DNA of 64,000 nt from UTCHB3 sp964531325 (GCA_964531325.1 CAZHCW010000004.1:155951-219950), one strand, 5' to 3'. Shown: positions 45,201 through 53,231, numbered from the stretch's first letter. Program-made: numbers and translations. The notes: a model not told the origin generated them from the sequence alone.

Positions 45201-45357
45201 TACCATCAACCACAGTCCAATCGAGTGTGGGAGTTAGCGAAGTGCCGGTAGAAGCTGTTGCCGGTGAATTTAATGTCACCGCCAATGGCTGTGCCTGTAG
45301 CGTAAAGCCCAAGAGAATAGCCGCGAAGATAAAAGACAAAAATCTTAAATTCTTCAT
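42217..45357 (-). CDS. Large secreted fibronectin-III-like repeat protein with T9SS tail
   Basis: A 1046-residue exported protein: signal peptide (residues 1-22, ending LQAQ), then about ten fibronectin-III-like repeats with conserved strands (RYYWNVEVTDA, YYWQLVARDG, YYWSVRSVY, YYWKVRAHFGG) and a type A T9SS sorting tail (NYPNPFNPSTKINF, LGEQVAELVNG, SGIYFYRIEAGAN). It is a close paralogue of residues 720-1732 of the neighbouring protein, often identical over 10 or more residues. The absence of the LamG domains is the main difference. Function is probably binding to a surface or polymer; nothing enzymatic is visible. It has its own promoter and terminator. Confidence 0.85.
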   Translation of the reverse strand: MKNLRFLSFIFAAILLGFTLQAQPLAVTLNSPATASTGTSLTPTLDWTVVDGTAPYTSTVKIYSDAGLTNLVYSQNVGGAITHAVPGGTLAYNKRYYWNVEVTDAAFTTITSSTFTFTTFLAVPVLASPADAYISSTMTPSLSWTMDPSRDNVAFRLLIGTSSGLNVGAHLNRTTDINPGSLSTTPLALQPATKYWWTINAIVDDAGADNNGETSQALTERTFYTPLDVLTTPIQGVTGHTLEPTFAWDDVTWESDYELRISTAGGSQMDFDLGIIFTDVLIPANTTSVIYNENTLNEGPGAQYVFPLNPNTTYYWQLVARDGSLRIPSPIWHFTTYPQVTVSQHNPANGDIVYLNNVQFTYGINAATEGLKFKLQVKAATVPPVKTDWLTSNFTGTTPNLFQSVNLLGGLKYYWRVVLLNSSNQVMAYSPTSYFTTSGGATVPYPSWPTGGAKVYTNSPQLYWYTAGYSPDITFDVQVKLDTNLVPVAYSATNISNIYHQISTNLLPGTFYYWSVRSVYKRGTPDEQTSAWSAYHSFETWGSGTLVIPNPSYPTDNLDVYTTSPYFYWWLGQNGTGLRYDIQYSTDPLFGSFTQINDVTDQFYQASGLLPGTTYYWRVRSDNTVNVSAWSAHATFNVVGGVANGYPVLNWPVGNPTVYTTLPSLSWYLEGSSLGITGYVVRYKIGSNSSNWDMDYTGSFNVVGSGNTFYNFVLPFSEGQVVYWAVAATNGISLSAWASDYFTIYSGATPGEPVISWPLGNALIYTVDPQLNWWVNGSTSGIVGYQVVYSYSDVFAPAATTTAYSSTTSLNVTGLVEGATYYWKVRAHFGGISYGAFSAVESFTVNPGSFAPVTPIVGGPDNIMISTTSPVLSWVLPTALVEGTKYELEFADNQDFTNSTVFTDLTVARKSMEGLTENKSYFWRVRTKNSDGNYSFYSTLGNFRVIDGTTDIKDISQIPAEFALGQNYPNPFNPSTKINFALPADMNVKLIVYNTLGEQVAELVNGAMTAGTYAVDFNAAALPSGIYFYRIEAGANVAVRKMMLLK

Positions 45358-45455
45358 ATTAGTTCCTGATTAAGTTATTAATTGTTTTTGAGTCTGTTAT
45401 ATATTCCGAACTTGAAAGTTCAGAAGTCGTTATAAAAAAATGATTCTTTGGTGTA

Positions 45456-45486
45456 ATAATGTAATAAAAGTATTATTATCTACAAA
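45456..45486 (-). promoter_or_regulatory. Predicted promoter of the second FN3-like gene
   Basis: On the minus strand TTTG (45486-45483) is followed after 19 bases by TACATTAT (45463-45456). The arrangement and intervening TAATAATACTT mirror the promoter of the upstream paralogue at 42034-42065. Confidence 0.45.
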
Positions 45487-45631
45487 GCTAATTATCAGAA
45501 ATTTTACTTTTTGAAGGGGTGTTGAATAAGAAATTCGTAATACAAATCACATGAAAAAAAATATCATTGAAAAATAATTGAGATACTCTTATCTTTATCA
45601 TTTGTTTTCTTTTAAACACAACAGGCATCAA

Positions 45632-47035
45632 ATGAAGGTTTTCAGCCTTGCGACTCTACTTGTAACATACCTTTTGACCGGAAACTCTCAATCTCAATCA
45701 ATTTCACAAATTGACAGCAATTTTCTTTCCTTATCAACAAAATTAACACACAATGCTTTAGCAGATACTTTTGGTTACAATCTGCTTAGGGATATTTGTG
45801 CCATTGGTGGCAGACTCTCGGGGAGCAAAAACCTTTTGAAGTCCGAAGATTTTTTGCTGAAAAAGATGTCGGGATTGGGTTTTGATACAGTTTACACACA
45901 AACCTTCGCCACCACGAACTGGCAAAGGGGGGATGTAGAAAAATTTATTTTACGGGGTAAAAACTCAGGTTCGAATATCGAATTTAATATTGCGGCATTG
46001 GGTGGGTCAGTTGGAACCGGCGGGGTGTTGAGAGCTGATATCATTGAAATCTCCGATTTTGATGAATTGGAGCACAGGAAAGATGAGATTAAAGGTAAAA
46101 TTGTCTTTTTCAATTTCGAGTTTAATCAAAAAGTTTACGATTCATTTTCTTCTTATGGTCCTGCGGTAAATTTTAGAGTGAATGGGGCACACAGAGCTGC
46201 AAAATATGGAGCTATCGCCGTTTTAATCAGATCAGTCGCCTCTAATTTTGATGATGTGCCACATACAGGAACTTTACGATATATTGATACCATCCCCAAA
46301 ATACCAGGAGTATCTCTTGGTGTAAAAAGTGCTGTATTCCTGTCTGCTCTATTAAAAAAAAGAGCAATGGGTGAACTGACACAACCACTTTTGTTTGAAA
46401 TGGAACTGAATTGTAAAACAGAAGGAACCTGCGAAGTTAAAAACCTTATTGCAGAGATTTGGGGCAATGAAAAAAAAAATGAAGTAATTGTGGTTGGAGC
46501 GCATCTCGATTCCTGGGATAAGGGTGAAGGGGCTCATGACGATGGCGCGGGATGTGTTCAATCGATAGAGGTTTTACACCTCATTAAAAAAACGGGGATT
46601 AAACCAAAAAGGACAATTCGTGCAGTTTTATTCGCTAATGAGGAGAATGGACTGGCAGGAGCAAAAGGTTATGCAGATGTTACACAAAACGATTCTAAAA
46701 AACATTATGCGGCAATAGAATCTGACAGGGGCGGATTTGTACCCAGAGGTTTTACAGCGGATGCTTCACCTGAGGTGATTTCGAAAATGTCATCCTGGCT
46801 TCCATATTTTACGATGACGGGGATTGAGTGGTTCAAAAAAGGGGGAGGCGGAGCCGACATTTCTCAAATAAAAGGGGCTCATGCTTTAATCGGATTTTAC
46901 CCTGACAGTCAACGATATTTTGATGTTCACCATTCTGAAAATGATGTTTTTAGCAGTGTGAACCACAGGGAACTTGAACTTGGATCTGCAAGTATCACTA
47001 TTTTAACTTTATTACTCTCGGAATTTGGTCTCTAA
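45632..47035 (+). CDS. Secreted M28-family zinc aminopeptidase with PA-like insert
   Basis: The ATG at 45632 gives 467 aa and starts the signal peptide (KVFSLATLLVTYLL, ending NSQSQ); the frame is open upstream to a TTG at 45578. Residues roughly 100-230 form a protease-associated-like insert. The M28 zinc site is visible: His and Asp in VGAHLDSWDKG and GAHDDGAG, the catalytic and bridging glutamates in FANEENGLAG, Asp in IESDRGGF, and His in DVHHSENDV. Predicted to remove N-terminal residues from extracellular peptides, fitting a heterotroph with secreted proteins. The stop overlaps the start of the MFS gene by about 10 bases. Confidence 0.88.
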   Translation: MKVFSLATLLVTYLLTGNSQSQSISQIDSNFLSLSTKLTHNALADTFGYNLLRDICAIGGRLSGSKNLLKSEDFLLKKMSGLGFDTVYTQTFATTNWQRGDVEKFILRGKNSGSNIEFNIAALGGSVGTGGVLRADIIEISDFDELEHRKDEIKGKIVFFNFEFNQKVYDSFSSYGPAVNFRVNGAHRAAKYGAIAVLIRSVASNFDDVPHTGTLRYIDTIPKIPGVSLGVKSAVFLSALLKKRAMGELTQPLLFEMELNCKTEGTCEVKNLIAEIWGNEKKNEVIVVGAHLDSWDKGEGAHDDGAGCVQSIEVLHLIKKTGIKPKRTIRAVLFANEENGLAGAKGYADVTQNDSKKHYAAIESDRGGFVPRGFTADASPEVISKMSSWLPYFTMTGIEWFKKGGGGADISQIKGAHALIGFYPDSQRYFDVHHSENDVFSSVNHRELELGSASITILTLLLSEFGL

Positions 47036-48266
47036 AAAATTAAAACCTGTAATTCGAAAGATAAATCCGTGGCAGTCGCTCGCTGTTATGCCAAAAAGCA
47101 TGTGGGCGGTTTCATTTGCCACATTTATCAATCGTGCCGGTTCAATGTTTCTCACATTTCTGGCTATTTACCTGACAAAATATCAGGGATACAGCATTGA
47201 ATATGCGGGTTATGTTCTTGCGGCTTATGGTATAGGTTCTCTCGCCGCAGGTCCCGTGGTTGGAAAACTTGCTGACCGTTTTGGCAATTTGCCACTTATG
47301 AAGCTTTCACTGTTACTTAGTGCCGGTGTTCTGTTTCTATTTCCTTTTTTCGATCAATTTTGGATGATAATCGTACTGACCACTGTATTATCATGGGTGA
47401 GTGAAGGATTCAGACCTGCAAATCTCGCTTTAATCTCCGATATTGTAAAGCCTGAGGATCGAAAAATTGCTTTTGCTTTAAACAGATTGGCGATAAATCT
47501 CGGTTTTAGCATTGGACCACTTCTCGGTGGGTTTCTCATTATATTCGATTATCACTGGATTTTTATTTTTGACGGGTTAACATCTTTACTTGCCTTTGGA
47601 TTTCTTTATATGACATCACTCTCCAAAGAGGAAAAAGAGCGTCGCTCTGTTTCTCATCGTGATAATTTGGAAGTAATTCCCAAGACGAGGCCCTTTAAAG
47701 ACAGGCGACTTATATATTATGTGATAGCGCTATCACCTGTTTATATTGTGTTTTTTTCGCAACTGAGTACAGTTTCACTTTATGTTGTAAATGAACTGCG
47801 ACTTCCGGAACCGTTCATAGGGGTTTTGTTTTTGGTGAATACCATGATGGTGATTTTCCTTGAAGTTCCAATAAACAGTGCACTTTCTGAATGGGATGAC
47901 CGTAAGTTATTGAGTGTTGGTGGAATTCTCACCGGGATAGGTTTTGGTTTGTTTGCATTTTCCACAACGGTACCCACACTTATTATTTGTATGGTGATTC
48001 TCACTTTTGGTGAAATGATCTTTTCTCCTGCATCGGCAAACTATCTTGCAGAGTTGGCACCTTCGAGTGCAAAAGGGATGTATATGGGATTTCTCCAGCT
48101 TGTTTTTAATATATCACTATTTATTGGTCCGGCTGCCGGTGCTTTTATGATGGAGGGTTTTGGGTCAAAAATGATGTGGATTGCCTGTTTTATTTTATCG
48201 ATGATTGGTGTCGGATTAATGCTGCGATTGAAAAAAAATCATGAACTTGTGATTGCACACGAATAG
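47025..48266 (+). CDS. Major facilitator superfamily transporter
   Basis: A 12-helix transporter of 413 aa; the TTG start at 47025 overlaps the M28 peptidase by 11 bases, implying co-translation. The MFS signature GKLADRFGNLPLMKLSLL lies between helices 2 and 3, and helices such as GYVLAAYGIGSLAAGPVVG and LSILVN-like segments are evident. A related central loop (residues 195-215) is charged. It resembles drug/sugar exporters of the DHA1 type, but substrate cannot be deduced. Peptide or amino acid export after M28 cleavage is a guess from adjacency only. Confidence 0.85.
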   Translation: MVSKKLKPVIRKINPWQSLAVMPKSMWAVSFATFINRAGSMFLTFLAIYLTKYQGYSIEYAGYVLAAYGIGSLAAGPVVGKLADRFGNLPLMKLSLLLSAGVLFLFPFFDQFWMIIVLTTVLSWVSEGFRPANLALISDIVKPEDRKIAFALNRLAINLGFSIGPLLGGFLIIFDYHWIFIFDGLTSLLAFGFLYMTSLSKEEKERRSVSHRDNLEVIPKTRPFKDRRLIYYVIALSPVYIVFFSQLSTVSLYVVNELRLPEPFIGVLFLVNTMMVIFLEVPINSALSEWDDRKLLSVGGILTGIGFGLFAFSTTVPTLIICMVILTFGEMIFSPASANYLAELAPSSAKGMYMGFLQLVFNISLFIGPAAGAFMMEGFGSKMMWIACFILSMIGVGLMLRLKKNHELVIAHE

Positions 48267-48272
48267 AATACT

Positions 48273-48302
48273 TTTGTAATATTCAGAAAATCATTATATT
48301 TG
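48273..48302 (+). promoter_or_regulatory. Promoter of tRNA-Ala
   Basis: TTTG (48273-48276), 18-base spacer, TATATTTG (48295-48302): both boxes match the Bacteroidetes sigma-A consensus. The predicted start of transcription lies about 7 bases before the mature tRNA end at 48317. Confidence 0.7.
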
Positions 48303-48316
48303 CAGTCTAAAATCGG

Positions 48317-48390
<74 letters not shown>

Positions 48391-48606
48391 AAAAAAGAAA
48401 CCTTGTAACTTATTATTTTGTAATTTGTTTCAGGGTTTTTTGGTTTTAAATGGTTTGTATTGTTTTATAAAAAAACTGTTATTTCTCCACCAAAGATGGT
48501 ACTCATTTAGCTAAGAAGCAGAATTTACTTAAATTATACATTAATAATTAGAATTTTAAATGAGATCTGAAAACTTGATGTTCTACAACTTACTCCGGAA
48601 CCTGGT

Positions 48607-49728
48607 ATGAAACTCTCTGTAGCTTTAATCGGCGAGGATATGATCGACCTGAGTCTGTTTGGGAAGTTGCTTAATCCTGCAACCTTTTCTTACAAAACTT
48701 ATTCGTATTCCGGATTACAGGATGTTGAATCGAGTGGAGCGGCTATTATTTTCCTCTTTTCTCCAAATGACTCAAGAAAACTTGAGGAGGCTGTTGATTA
48801 TTTAAGCGCGGGAACCGATGGCAAAAGATTCCTGGTTGTGGTGTCATCATTAGCGTCATTTAAACTACTCGGCGGAAGAACCAAAGAGTTATGTTCTGAC
48901 CATCTCGTATTCCCTTCTGACAATACAAGTGTTGAAAAAAGGCTGGAGCTTTATCAAAGAGTTTTAACTGCTCAAAGGTATAATTCAGGCGGTGATGAAT
49001 TAAATGATATTCAGAACAGGATTCTTGAACTGGAAGAACAAAATGTTGCCAAGGATAAATTTTTTGCAATAATTGCACACGATTTGAAGAATCCTTTTAC
49101 CGGATTTCTTGGATTCTCAGAGTATATCGCAAAATATTATGACGAGATAACAAAGGATGACCTTGGTGATTTCTCATTAAGAATGTATGAATCAGCCCAG
49201 CATGTATATAATCTAATCGAAAATCTCCTTGCCTGGAGTAAACTCAGAACCGGCAATATGGAATTTGAACCTGTGCCGTTTGACATGGAAGAGACCATCC
49301 AGCGTGTGCTCAAATTGTGTGAATCGATGATTTTAAAAAAAGAGATAAACCTGGTGAATTCAACCAAAGGGAAACTTGAAGTATTTGCAGATGCAAATAT
49401 GATAGACACAGTGTTTAGAAATGTGGTTACAAACGCTTTGAAGTTTACACCAAAAGGGGGAGTGGTTCACATTGGTTACTTTTTAGAGGAGGAATACATA
49501 ATAATATTTGTTGCCGACAGTGGGGTAGGGATATCTGAAGAACGACAAAAGAAGATGTTTAAATTAGGATACAGAGTCTCCAGAGACGGAACCGATGGGG
49601 AGTCCGGTTCGGGCTTGGGGCTAATTCTTTCGAAAGAATTTATGCTTAAGAATGGCGGGGATATCTATTTTGAAAGTAAAGAAAATAATGGTACCAAGTT
49701 TTATCTGAAGATACCCCGCCTGCTCTGA
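48607..49728 (+). CDS. Soluble histidine kinase with degenerate receiver-like N-terminus
   Basis: A 373-residue cytosolic sensor kinase. Residues 1-122 look like a receiver or Rossmann-type domain (SVALIGEDMIDLS, AAIIFLFSPND, RFLVVVSSLAS) that lacks the phospho-accepting aspartate pattern. A short coiled coil (about 130-150) leads to the HisKA box with phosphorylatable H158 (AIIAHDLKNPFTGF), and the ATPase domain has the N box (NVVTNALKF), G1 (VADSGVGISEE) and G2 (GSGLGLIL). No transmembrane segment and no response regulator gene is adjacent. It shares length and layout with the kinase at 51056. Confidence 0.85.
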   Translation: MKLSVALIGEDMIDLSLFGKLLNPATFSYKTYSYSGLQDVESSGAAIIFLFSPNDSRKLEEAVDYLSAGTDGKRFLVVVSSLASFKLLGGRTKELCSDHLVFPSDNTSVEKRLELYQRVLTAQRYNSGGDELNDIQNRILELEEQNVAKDKFFAIIAHDLKNPFTGFLGFSEYIAKYYDEITKDDLGDFSLRMYESAQHVYNLIENLLAWSKLRTGNMEFEPVPFDMEETIQRVLKLCESMILKKEINLVNSTKGKLEVFADANMIDTVFRNVVTNALKFTPKGGVVHIGYFLEEEYIIIFVADSGVGISEERQKKMFKLGYRVSRDGTDGESGSGLGLILSKEFMLKNGGDIYFESKENNGTKFYLKIPRLL

Positions 49729-49729
49729 A

Positions 49730-50323
49730 TTATTTCACCTTGATTTTATATTGCAGGATGAGAACATCCTTTGTGCCAAAGGGTTTTAGTTTTTTAAGGA
49801 AGTCCTTATCTTGAACATTTTGATCTCCCCTTACATTTCCGGCTATATTTATATTAACCTGGGAGTCATCAGAGACACTTTGTTTAATCTTCTTTTTTAA
49901 AGCGCCAAAAATTTTGTTGAATGATTCGGCTTTAACTTCAGGATTATTCTTAAAAAGTTTATCAAGATCTGCAATTTTGTTTATCGAATAGAGTAAAACA
50001 AGTTCATAATCTCCTTTTTGAGCAAATTTTTCATAATTTCCTTTAGGAGGGTACGCCAGGATTTGATCTTTGTATGCTTTACTATTGGTTAGAAGTTTCG
50101 CTTTGTTATTTGTAATCATCACAAAATAACCATATCCACCCGAATCGGGTTGGAGCAGAATTCTGTATTTATCGTCAATTTTTAAGACAGAATTCGATTT
50201 CAGTTTCAACAGTTTATCACCGGAAGAAACGAGAATGCCGGCTTTACTTTTAACGAGTGACTGTGCCAGGACAGAAAATGCTAAAAATAATGCCAATACG
50301 AGGAGTGTTTTTGTTGTTTTCAT
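49730..50323 (-). CDS. Exported DUF4384-like protein
   Basis: A 197-residue protein with a signal peptide (residues 1-20, LALFLAFSVLAQ). The middle (YRILLQPDSGGYGYFVMITN, then KAKLLTNSK and YELVLLYS) resembles the DUF4384 beta domain found in secreted or kinase-associated proteins of Bacteroidetes and Proteobacteria. The stretch NINIAGNVRGDQNV is Gly/Asn rich. It converges on the upstream kinase, stops one base apart. Function unknown; assignment is by resemblance only. A TAATTTTG box lies upstream on the minus strand. Confidence 0.55.
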   Translation of the reverse strand: MKTTKTLLVLALFLAFSVLAQSLVKSKAGILVSSGDKLLKLKSNSVLKIDDKYRILLQPDSGGYGYFVMITNNKAKLLTNSKAYKDQILAYPPKGNYEKFAQKGDYELVLLYSINKIADLDKLFKNNPEVKAESFNKIFGALKKKIKQSVSDDSQVNINIAGNVRGDQNVQDKDFLKKLKPFGTKDVLILQYKIKVK

Positions 50324-50359
50324 ACTGTTTATACTCTATATTCTTAATAACAGTTCCTG

Positions 50360-50367
50360 CAAAATTA
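50360..50367 (-). promoter_or_regulatory. Bacteroidetes-type -7 box for the DUF4384-like gene
   Basis: On the minus strand TAATTTTG matches TAnnTTTG and lies about 37 bases before the start codon at 50323. No clear -33 box was seen. Confidence 0.35.
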
Positions 50368-50473
50368 AAGAAAAAACAGATAGATATAGTTGTCGTTTAT
50401 CACTAATGTTTACAAAGAGACCCGATTTAAGTATCAATCGTAAAGAAGTTCAATCAAAACTCTGTGGAAAGAG

Positions 50474-51055
50474 ATGAATAAAAGAATAACAGTCTTTTGT
50501 GCATCGAGCACAAAATCGAAAGAGATATACCTGAAAGACGCCCGCATTCTTGGTAATTTGATAGCAGTGAATGATGATTTTTTGGTTTATGGTGGTGGAC
50601 GGCACGGCTTGATGGGTGCTGTGTCAGATGGTTGTTTGGAAAAAGGGGGAAGAGTAATCGGAGTAATTCCGGAGTTTATGATGAGTCTTGAGTGGGGGAG
50701 GGATGACATCTATAGTCTTGAACTTACAGAGGATATGGAAACCCGGAAATTAAAAATGATTGACGGAAGTGATGCGATAGTGGTTCTCCCGGGGGGAAGT
50801 GGTACCATGGAAGAGTTTTACCAGGTTTTAACCATGAAGAGGCTTGGGCAATATATAAATCCGGTAGTTGTTGTTAACACAAATGGATTTTTTGACAAAT
50901 GGCTTGAATTTATGGAAGTAACGGTTGAGGAGAATTTTCTTGGCAGTGACCATTTAAAGATGTTCACTGTAATTAATGAATCAAAGCAATTATATCGTGC
51001 GATCTCCGATTCACATATATGGTCTGAAGCAGACATTAATAAGGCACTCGTGTAG
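50474..51055 (+). CDS. LOG-family (TIGR00730-type) Rossmann-fold protein
   Basis: A 193-residue protein of the LOG family, whose studied members cleave ribosyl monophosphates (for example cytokinin riboside 5'-monophosphate). The signatures are VFCASSTKSKE, VYGGGRHGLMGAVSDG and LPGGSGTMEEFYQVLTMKRLG. The length is standard. The stop codon abuts the downstream PAS kinase start with no gap, so the two are cotranscribed. Its substrate in this organism is unknown; nucleotide salvage or a housekeeping role is likely. Confidence 0.88.
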   Translation: MNKRITVFCASSTKSKEIYLKDARILGNLIAVNDDFLVYGGGRHGLMGAVSDGCLEKGGRVIGVIPEFMMSLEWGRDDIYSLELTEDMETRKLKMIDGSDAIVVLPGGSGTMEEFYQVLTMKRLGQYINPVVVVNTNGFFDKWLEFMEVTVEENFLGSDHLKMFTVINESKQLYRAISDSHIWSEADINKALV

Positions 51056-52177
51056 ATGGATGAAATGAAAATAAAATCTGAAATTGACGAACTAAAAGAG
51101 GATTTAAGGTCTTTCAAAGAGGTATTTGATGAACTCCTCGATCATATTATGATAATCGATGGACATACGGGGAAGGTTACGGAAGTCAACAGGATTTGGG
51201 TGTCAACAACCGGATTTTCGAGAGATGAAATTCTTGGGAAACATTTTACAGAAGTTTTTTGTGATGAACAAATTACCAACCTTGAAGAGCTTGCAGAGAT
51301 CGTAACACACGATTCAGTTGTAGCAAACCGGCTTTTAAGAAGAAAAGATGGAACCTCAATTCCCGTTGAAATGTCACTATCGATGGTTAATTTTAAAGGT
51401 CGGAATTCAATTCTTACTGTACTTCGGAACATAACGGAAAGATTGGAATCTGAACAGAAAATTAAGGAAATGAACAGAATGCTTGGCGAACTTAACACTA
51501 CCAAGGACAAACTGTTTTCAGTTATCGCCCATGATCTCAGGAATCAATTTAATGTTTTGATCTCCTTTTCAGATATTTTATTAAAGGATATTAATACAAT
51601 GCCTGAGACAGAGCGATTCTATTTTCTTTCCCAAATTGAATCTGTTTCCCGATCCACATATGGTTTACTCTCCAACCTCCTTCATTGGGCGCGAAGCCAA
51701 ACCGGCATTCTTGTAATTAAAAAAGAGATACTAATTGTTAATAATTTGATAAGTTCGGTTTGTGAAGAACTTTCCGGGTCGATTATCTCTAAGGAGCTGC
51801 TTATAAAGTTTGACAGCGGTCAAACAGTAATAATTTTTTCGGACGAAGATATTCTTAGAACAGTGCTTCGAAACCTAATCTCAAATGCTATAAAATTCAG
51901 CAATCGTAATGGCAGGATAGAAATTAATTTGAAAGAATTTGAAACAGAAGTGGAGGTGGAAATAAAGGATTATGGGACGGGGATGGACGAGGAACAACAA
52001 AAAATGATTTTTCAAGTGGGGGGAATCAGTAAAAAAGGAACAGCAAAGGAAGAGGGAACCGGACTGGGACTTACCATCTGCAAAGAGTTTATAACCAGGT
52101 TAGGGGGCAGAATTTGGTTTAAAAGCACCCCGGGAGAGGGTACTTCAATGTTTTTTACAGTAGAATTGCCACATTAA
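51056..52177 (+). CDS. PAS-domain histidine kinase, soluble
   Basis: A 373-residue kinase: PAS domain (about 20-128; IMIIDGHTGKVTEVNR, GKHFTEVFCDE, RKDGTSIPVEMSLS, LRNITERL), coiled-coil linker (130-150), HisKA with H159 (SVIAHDLRNQFNVL), and a HATPase domain (NLISNAIKFSNRNG, IKDYGTGMDEEQ, GTGLGLTICKEF). No membrane helix. It begins at the stop of the LOG gene and is followed by the microcompartment genes after about 75 bases. Its size and architecture match the kinase at 48607. Signal and partner regulator unknown. Confidence 0.9.
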   Translation: MDEMKIKSEIDELKEDLRSFKEVFDELLDHIMIIDGHTGKVTEVNRIWVSTTGFSRDEILGKHFTEVFCDEQITNLEELAEIVTHDSVVANRLLRRKDGTSIPVEMSLSMVNFKGRNSILTVLRNITERLESEQKIKEMNRMLGELNTTKDKLFSVIAHDLRNQFNVLISFSDILLKDINTMPETERFYFLSQIESVSRSTYGLLSNLLHWARSQTGILVIKKEILIVNNLISSVCEELSGSIISKELLIKFDSGQTVIIFSDEDILRTVLRNLISNAIKFSNRNGRIEINLKEFETEVEVEIKDYGTGMDEEQQKMIFQVGGISKKGTAKEEGTGLGLTICKEFITRLGGRIWFKSTPGEGTSMFFTVELPH

Positions 52178-52251
52178 TAAGAATTAAATTGACTATTAAT
52201 TTTCTACTGACTATTTTAAGGTTTAAATTTACATAAATTTCGGAGAAGATA

Positions 52252-52533
52252 ATGGCATTAGATGCTTTAGGAATGATCGAAACTAAAGGTCTCATTGGTG
52301 CAATCGAAGCAGCAGATGCAATGGTTAAAGCAGCCAATGTAGAATTAATCGGAAAAGAAACCATCGGTGGTGGATATGTTACGGTAATGGTACGCGGTGA
52401 TGTTGGTGCAGTTAAAGCTGCAACGGATGCCGGTGCTGCTGCTGCGCAAAGAGTTGGTGAGCTTGTATCAGTACATGTAATTCCAAGGCCACACAGTGAT
52501 GTTGAATTAATCATCCCTAAAAGATCCATCTAA
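52252..52533 (+). CDS. Bacterial microcompartment shell protein, BMC-H type
   Basis: A single BMC domain of 93 aa forms hexameric tiles of a protein microcompartment. It begins ALDALGMIETKGLIGAIEAADAMVKAANV and contains the pore-lining loop KETIGGGYVTVMVRG (glycine-rich pore motif) and GAVKAATDAGAAAAQRVG, then VHVIPRPHSDVE. GGAG lies 7-8 bases before the ATG. Twelve bases separate it from a second, longer BMC gene. No aldehyde dehydrogenase, alcohol dehydrogenase, phosphotransacetylase or signature enzyme is in the window, unlike complete Pdu, Eut or glycyl-radical loci. Confidence 0.95.
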   Translation: MALDALGMIETKGLIGAIEAADAMVKAANVELIGKETIGGGYVTVMVRGDVGAVKAATDAGAAAAQRVGELVSVHVIPRPHSDVELIIPKRSI

Positions 52534-52544
52534 GCAGGCAGCGA

Positions 52545-53192
52545 TTGAAACAGCTACCGGCTTTAGGATTAGTTGAGACAAGAGGATTAACAGGTGCAAT
52601 TGAGGCGGCTGATGCAATGTGCAAAGCCGCCAATGTTAAGCTCATCGGGTGGGAAAAGACAAGTCCGGCGTTGATTACAGTACAGGTTATCGGAGAAACC
52701 GGAGCGGTGAAAACTGCTGTGGAAGCCGGTGCTGCTGCTGCATCAAGGGTTGGTCACCTCGTCTCTACTCATGTAATCCCGCGACCTGACCTTCAACTGG
52801 ATAAAATTTTGTCGATAACCCCTTACAACGAAACGAAAAATGTTTCGAGTCAGAATATTGAGGAAAAACCGGTTGAGAGAGCACTTGTTGCCGAGGAATT
52901 GGTGATTAAAGCCGTGGATAAACCTGTGGAGATTACATCTGCCCCCAAACAGGTGGTTCAGCAAGCAGTAAGACCGGAAGTGGATCCCCTGGCTTTAAAA
53001 ACAGTGGTAACACCTGTAAAGAAGGTGACGCGGACAAAATCTGTTATTGATCCACAACTAATGGATCTGAAAGTTACCGATCTTCGAACATTAGCAAGAG
53101 CAACCCCTGATTTCCCAATCAAGGGCAGGGATATCTCCAAAGCCAACAAAGAAGAACTTTTGAAGTTTTTTTCTCAAATTGGCAGGGAATAA
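52545..53192 (+). CDS. BMC-H shell protein with long C-terminal extension ending in a SAP/Rho-N-like motif
   Basis: A 215-residue protein starting at a TTG (52545) 11 bases after the first shell gene. Residues 1-85 are a BMC domain (LGLVETRGLTGAIEAADAM, GWEKTSPALITVQVIGE, AASRVGHLVSTHVIP) with a different pore loop (TSPALI) from its neighbour. Residues about 90-170 are low-complexity, Lys/Val/Pro rich, probably disordered. The final 45 residues (MDLKVTDLRTLARAT, then KGRDISKANKEELLKFF) resemble SAP, LEM or Rho N-terminal helix-extended motifs, which bind nucleic acids or act as docking modules. PduK and EutK are known BMC-H proteins with tails, but this tail looks different. Confidence 0.85.
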   Translation: MKQLPALGLVETRGLTGAIEAADAMCKAANVKLIGWEKTSPALITVQVIGETGAVKTAVEAGAAAASRVGHLVSTHVIPRPDLQLDKILSITPYNETKNVSSQNIEEKPVERALVAEELVIKAVDKPVEITSAPKQVVQQAVRPEVDPLALKTVVTPVKKVTRTKSVIDPQLMDLKVTDLRTLARATPDFPIKGRDISKANKEELLKFFSQIGRE

Positions 53193-53231
53193 TCTCACGA
53201 TATTCTTGCAAGAGGATTACGGCACTTCATA

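Noticed and set aside
36737..45357. Reading the two fibronectin-III-like genes as a single gene broken by a frameshift
   Set aside because: Each has its own signal peptide, T9SS tail, promoter-like boxes and terminator.
52252..53192. Complete Pdu/Eut/glycyl-radical-type microcompartment locus
   Set aside because: Only two shell genes are in the window; no aldehyde or alcohol dehydrogenase, phosphotransacylase, kinase, or pentameric BMC-P vertex protein is nearby.
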